DNA of 64,000 bases. Origin: Staphylotrichum longicolle. Lineage: Eukaryota; Ascomycota; Sordariomycetes; Sordariales; Chaetomiaceae. The DNA lies in NCBI GenBank assembly GCA_019096155.1, contig JAHCVI010000002.1:1240001-1304000 (forward strand), written 5' to 3'. Each line of letters starts with the position of its first letter. The first letter of the stretch is position 1. The position numbers and the translations under genes are program-made. The notes under the pieces were generated by a model, which was not told the DNA's origin, did not search any database, and saw nothing but the letters and a program-made list of their open reading frames with translations. Below are positions 59,381-64,000 of the stretch, piece by piece.

Positions 59381-61629
59381 ATGCTCCGGGACAATGTGAT
59401 AACGCCGTTGATGGTTGCTATCGCAACATTTTCCCACGTTGGCGCCCCGCGTCCGCGCCTTTCTTCGAGACAAGCATCTGGCGCCGTAGAAGCGTCGGAT
59501 TTTCTGAGGAGGGCGTACCACTCCTGTAAGTCGGGGTTGTCAAGGATGCGGCATCATCGATGTTTGCTGACATTTTGAAGCCTTGGTGCTGAACAGGCGG
59601 CTTTACATTGACGGCGGCGAGTATTCCTACAAGAGGGGGAATGTCACTACGTACAACTATTGTAAGAAGCCACGAACCCGGTCTCTCTGTCGGCCTTGGT
59701 TCATTTTCATAGTGTTTCTGACGTGCTGCAGCCAACACGTTGCTCTCGATCGACCTCAACAATGACTGGACAAATACCTCAGTCACCCTGGATTCCAGTC
59801 CGAAGCCTTCTGGCGTCCCCAACTTGATTCATGGCGGCATCTGGGCCAACCGCAAGACCGGCATTCTGTACACCGGATTTGCCGGTACTAGTCCGTACTT
59901 TGGGGACCAGGCATCCTCTCCCCAAGGGCTCTGGTCCTTCACTCCGGACGATTCTGCAGGCGGCCTGTGGAAAAGTCTCAACGGCAGCACTGATGACTGG
60001 TTCACAAACCAGTCGAGGCCGTACAAGGGTCTGGTAACCAGCGGCCGCGGATACGGCTTTCTTCTTGGAGGTATGTTGGACCCAGAGGCGGCTTCAAACT
60101 AGGACTGACAAGTTCATTCACAGGCATCGTCGGCAACAACAACGAAACCCAGCCTCCGCCTGGGCGTCTCATCACATACGATATCCCGGATAAAAAAGTG
60201 ATTAGCACCAATACCAACTCATTTGCCTTCGGACCGTTCAGCGGAAGTTGGGGCGCGAGTTACAACGGGACTACCTTCGTCCCCAACTGGGGCAACCGTG
60301 GCCTCCTGATAGCCGTCGGCGGGGGTTCTCAGGGTCGCAGAGGCAACAGTGAGACTACCAATCGCGACCCCTTCCGGACCATCCATGTCTACGACATTGA
60401 CAACGACCGGTGGTACGAGCAACAGTCGACCGGCGCCATCCCTCAGGCGCGTCAAGACTTCTGCATGGCTGGATCTCCGTCTAACAACGAAACGCACGAG
60501 ATCCTAGTCTACGCGGGCTGGAACGGCACGCTCGGCGCCAGCTCCATCCCCTACGACAGTGCCTACGTGCTGACTCTGCCCGGGTTCTACTGGGTTAAGG
60601 CGAACTATCCCGCGGCCAGCCCCCGACACGGCCTCTCCTGCGATGCCGTCAGCGGCAGCCAGATCGTCACTGTCGGCGGCGTCGATACGACCCAGCAGAA
60701 TGCCAACGACTCCTACACGGCAGTCTTCCAGACCCCCGACCCCTTTACCCAAGGCCTCGCCATCTTTGACCTGAGCTCGCTGTCCTGGCGCTCCTCCTAC
60801 CAAGCGCAGCGAGGACTCCAGCCGCCCGCGCCAGAGATCCAGGCCTATTACAACACCAAGTGAGAACCCCACCCCCCCTTTGCCCTCCCAGCAATCTTCT
60901 ATCCAACACACCCGCAACTAACAAATTTCCTCCCTCCACAGCGGCCGCGCTCCTGAAAATGGCTTCGCGTCCCCGGCCCTCCAGGCGCTCTTCGCCACCT
61001 CCTCCTTTCCCTCGACCGACCCGGGCTCCACCACCTCGGGCGCCGGCTCGCCCCGCGCCCGCCACGACGCGACGGCCGCCATCATCGGCGGCACGGTCGG
61101 CGGATGCGCCGCCGTCGGGTTTGCCACCTGGGCGCTGGTGTGGTGGCACCACCGCCGCCAACGGCGGAAGCGCGGAAGCGAAGGGGCGTGGAGTGATGAT
61201 GTTGAGGGCGAGGGCGGAGAAGGGATGGGGCCAATGGAGATGGGGGATGTCTCGCCTCGTTCTCTTCTTCTTTCCCACAATGTGGTTGGTGGGGGGTGGG
61301 GTGGTGGTTATAGGGGGACGACGGGGAGTGGAGGTGGAGGATGCGGGAGTGGAAGGAGGAGGAGACTGGCGAAGGCGTTTCCGCGGCCGGCGGTGGTGGA
61401 GGATGGGGCGCGGAGGGTCGGCGAGGAAGACATGCCGTCGGTAGCGCCCGTGTATAGTTCGTATGGGGGCGGGCCGGGGTGGTGGATGGACGTGGCATAT
61501 GAGGTGTCTGGGGAGAGCTGGCCGGGACGGGTGCAGGGGAGGCAGAGGGCCGCGATGGCGCCGAGGCTGGAGCCGGTGTATGAGGTGGATGGGGATTGTC
61601 GGTGGCCGGCTGAGATGCCGGCGGACTAG
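59381..61629 (+). CDS. Kelch-repeat single-pass membrane protein
   Basis: Five exons: 59381-59525, 59581-59661, 59732-60070, 60124-60859 and 60942-61629; 587 residues. Introns are 55, 70, 53 and 82 nt. An N-terminal signal peptide (TPLMVAIATFSHVGA) is followed by kelch-type beta-propeller blades: RRLYIDGGEYSYKRGN, NRKTGILYTGFAG, GLLIAVGGGSQGRRG with HVYDIDNDRWYEQQS, then EILVYAGWNG and SQIVTVGGVDTTQ. Many N-glycosylation sites fit an extracellular domain. A transmembrane segment lies at about 403-427 (AAIIGGTVGGCAAVGF), then a basic stop (HHRRQRRKR) and a Gly-rich, glutamate-bearing cytoplasmic tail of about 155 residues. The start and first splice were chosen so that the exon 1 DFLRRAYHS joins SLVLNRRLYIDGG. 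Function unknown; related fungal proteins are annotated only as kelch-domain proteins. Converges with the MGST3-like gene 271 bases away. Confidence 0.85.
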
Positions 61630-61900
61630 CCAAGAGGATCGGTGAACTGAGAGGGGAGGAGAGGGTGGGGTTTGTCTGATGCTCGTCGAGTTGTCTTGTG
61701 CGTGGTTCGGGATACAAATCGAAAGGCTGCTAGTGCTGTCATAGGCGTCGAGGAAAGGCGAGGACTGACTGGACCAATTTTACATTTTATGGGTATACAC
61801 ACTTAATACAACCTCAACCAGGGGAACACAGATAAGATCAGACGAGCGGAGAATAGCCAATCATCCACTCCTTTCATCTTACTTTCACCGTCCTCACCGC

Positions 61901-62636
61901 TTACCAACCAAGCGCCCAGCCCAGGGTGGTGTAGCCCGCCGTGAGCTTCAGAACGATGTCACTCAGCGAGCCAAGGATCGAGCCCCTATATTCCTCTCGG
62001 CGTCAGTCATCAATCTCTTGCCACGCCCGCCACTCGATCCCATGTCAAGGAACACAAAGAGAGCAGGAGAGAAAGGGGGGGGGGGGAACATACGCAAGAC
62101 GGCCCTGCGGCCCGCTCGAGGTGTAGCCGAGCGCAAACAGCACGCGGCCGACAGTCCACACGGCGCCAAGGCTGGCGGCGAAGACGGGGTACTGGAGGCC
62201 CGAGACGAGCAGGGCGCCCAGGAAGGGGGTCAGGTTCTCGGTGAAGTTGGCGTGGGCGCGCTGGGCTGTTTTTTGGGTGTCATCTCTCGTTAGCATCTTT
62301 TTTTCTTCTTTCATTCATTCATTCATTCATTCATTCATTCACTTGTCTACTGTGTTTTGTTTACACGAGGGGACAAAGACATACCGCAGTTGAAGGCGAA
62401 GGCCTTGGGGTCCTTGTCCGCCTGCTCGCGGTGGCGTAGGTGATGGGTACTTGATGCCGGCGGCCTTGCGCGAGCGCGAGGTCAGGGTCGAGTGGAGGGT
62501 GTTGACAAAGAACGTCGAGGTGGCCGCCAGAGGACGAGGCTGGGTTTGGGGTGTCAGCATCGTGAAGAGATGGGATTGGATGGGTGAGGGTGGTGAAGGC
62601 CTACTGGTAGTCGTTGGGGAGGACGATGGGGGCCAT
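61901..62636 (-). CDS. MGST3-like MAPEG membrane protein with three apparent frame breaks
   Basis: Microsomal glutathione S-transferase 3 type, a four-helix membrane enzyme of the MAPEG superfamily. Exons: 62636-62605, 62539-62385, 62265-62094 and 61985-61901. The protein should read MAPIVLPNDY, then ATSTFFVNTLHSTLTSRSRK, KDPKAFAFNCAQRAHANFTE, NLTPFLGALLVSGLQYPVFA, TVGRVLFALGYTSSGPQGRL and end in GYTTLGWALGW. With three restored bases it is 148 residues, normal for MGST3. As printed, exon 2 is in three successive wrong frames: one base is missing near 62527 (LVL-LAAT), one near 62444 (KYP-ITYA) and one near 62430 (YAT-REQAD). Each fits a C run one base short on the coding strand. Flanking exons and splice sites are perfect, favouring sequence error over long decay. 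Confidence 0.8.
62075..62086. repeat. Homopolymer run of 12 G
   Basis: A pure G run inside intron 3 of the MGST3-like gene (a C run on the gene strand), 7 bases inside the donor end. Confidence 0.95.
62311..62341. repeat. TTCA/ATTC tetranucleotide microsatellite
   Basis: About eight tandem ATTC units within the long second intron (62266-62384) of the MGST3-like gene. Confidence 0.92.
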
Positions 62637-63352
62637 TGTGACGGTGTTTGTTGTTTTTTTGTTCTTGTTTGAGACTTGAGGGATCGGCGAGGATCAAATG
62701 ATGAGATGTGAAGATGAAGCTGTGGTTCAGTGAGTTGGATGAAGGGGATGAGACGCGGTCACGATGAGCTTGTTCCTTGGGCAAGTTCAAATAAGAAGCC
62801 TGAGATCATGCCACGGTCTTCTGTTGCCTTCCGCTACACATCGGCACTACGTAACCCGCGCTCCGCCTGGCAGACCCATCCTGGGCAGCCCCTTATTAGA
62901 GTTTGGTGTGGATTGGCCAATGAACACGCGTCTCACGGACCCCAAATCCCCCGAAGCCGACTCAAAAGTGTCCGTGGGCATCGGAATTGTCCCGACGGAC
63001 TGCGGCTCACGGGGATCCAATATACCACTTCTTCTCCGACGGCGAGTTGCAACTGAATAAGACGCTGAGGGCGGCAGTGAGGTTGAATTTAAGGTCACCG
63101 GAGATGGGATGCCGGGTGTCGTGCAGGATCGGAGACACGGCTGCTCCCGTTGGCCTGGGACAGGCTTCCGCCACAGCGGGCTCTCCCCTGTCTCTGGGCG
63201 ATTTCAGTGCTGCCAGCCAACCATGACCGCCCGTCAGGATCACAACATGCACCCTAGGATCACACCATCGGCAGCTGCCGGTGTCACTCACTCGAACACA
63301 ACCACAGTATTGCATGACTAGGTAATGTACTTGGTATCCAAAGCCGCACTTG
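62637..63352. other. Intergenic spacer
   Basis: Leader of the MGST3-like gene on the left and 3' flank of the polymerase gene on the right. No gene seen. Confidence 0.5.
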
Positions 63353-64000
63353 TTAACCAGTGCACCGTTCCTCTGGCGGCCTCCACTCCAATCCCAACCC
63401 GGCAAACACCCTGCGCTCCGCCGTCAGCATGTCGGGCGCCGGCTTCCCATCCGGCCCGCTCTCCAAATCCACCCAGGACCCGTCCACCCGGCTGCGCACC
63501 CCGCTGCTATCAAACTTGAGCCGCCTCTCCTTCTTGCAGAACCGCCTCAGATCCCGCTGGAACGTGGTCCCGCTCGTCCACCCGAGCACCGCGCACCCGG
63601 CCGTCTTCCAGGGGCTGATGATGATGTCGACGCGGCGGTGCGGGTTGGGGTTCCTGGCCTCGCCCGTCGTCCACGCCGGGTCCTGCCACACGACCAGCGC
63701 CTTGTCCAGCGTGTCGAACCCGGCGCCGGCCTTCTTGGCGTCCCCCTTCCAGGCGACGGGCACCTGGCCCCGCTCCGAGTTGGTCGTCGCCAGCGACAGC
63801 GTGTGCGTCACGTAGCCCGCCCGCTCCAGGCTGACCACCAGGGCCTCGACGAACCCCAGCGTGGCCGCCTCGTCCCGGTGGCTGAGCACCACGTCGACGT
63901 CGCCGCTCTCGCGCTTGCCGCGCCGGTACCCGCCCACAATCACCATCTCGAACCCGGCGCCCCCCTTGGCGACCTTGTTGGCGTGCGCGAGCACCGTGCT
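63353..64000 (-). CDS. Family X DNA polymerase (Pol4 / beta-mu-lambda type), C-terminal part
   Basis: Partial: the 5' part lies beyond the right edge of the window; the stop is TAA at 63353-63355. About 215 residues are visible. The palm signature IVGGYRRGKRESGDVDVVLS holds the first two catalytic aspartates (D-x-D), and RRVDIIISPW holds the third, with the thumb region after it (TFQRDLRRFCKKERRLKFDS, then GLEWRPPEERC). This matches nuclear family X polymerases that fill gaps in base-excision repair and non-homologous end joining; the length of the palm insert is closer to fungal Pol4 and mammalian mu/TdT than to pol beta, but the missing N-terminus (BRCT or not) would be needed to decide. 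Confidence 0.9.
   Translation of the reverse strand, partial: STVLAHANKVAKGGAGFEMVIVGGYRRGKRESGDVDVVLSHRDEAATLGFVEALVVSLERAGYVTHTLSLATTNSERGQVPVAWKGDAKKAGAGFDTLDKALVVWQDPAWTTGEARNPNPHRRVDIIISPWKTAGCAVLGWTSGTTFQRDLRRFCKKERRLKFDSSGVRSRVDGSWVDLESGPDGKPAPDMLTAERRVFAGLGLEWRPPEERCTG

Overview
The window is nuclear DNA of a filamentous ascomycete, most likely a sordariomycete. The supporting signs are short spliceosomal introns of about 50-130 nt with GT..AG ends, high GC coding sequence with strong third-position GC, long gene-free stretches, and gene families typical of Pezizomycotina (PET127, O-GlcNAc transferase, kelch/transmembrane proteins, GH43). No prokaryotic operon, CRISPR array, intact transposon, tRNA or rRNA was seen. 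Genus-level identity cannot be read from the sequence.

Left part (0-26 kb): a secreted GH43 glycosidase whose frame breaks near its 3' end; a secreted/membrane-spanning cysteine-rich protein with two introns; a 1320-residue PET127-type mitochondrial RNA-processing protein; a calcineurin-like phosphoesterase; a cysteine-cluster/coiled-coil protein of unknown function; a decayed Aurora-like kinase fragment; an NCBP3-type RNA cap-binding co-factor with five KELFP-like repeats; and a multi-exon coiled-coil protein of unknown function.

Middle part (26-54 kb): gene-poor. One two-repeat MYB regulator (33.7-34.6 kb) sits alone between gene-free stretches of 7.8 kb and 9.7 kb. A five-exon cytosolic/nuclear O-GlcNAc transferase (44.3-49.3 kb) follows, itself with 4.8 kb of gene-free sequence upstream.

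Right part (54-64 kb): compact housekeeping genes. These are ribosomal protein uL11/L12 with five exons (first exon 4 nt, last 14 nt), COPII coat protein SEC23 with five exons, a kelch-repeat single-pass membrane protein, an MGST3-like MAPEG protein that needs three single-base corrections to read, and the C-terminal part of a family X DNA polymerase cut by the window edge.

Exon structures were built by hand from reading frame, splice consensus and family knowledge. Phase was checked by adding exon lengths, and every final model sums to a multiple of three; for GH43 and MGST3 this holds only after the stated single-base corrections. The genes do not form an obvious pathway or cluster. The least-explained items are the Aurora relic, the cysteine-cluster/coiled-coil protein, the KELFP repeats, and the pattern that all four apparent frame breaks are C-run contractions on the coding strand.
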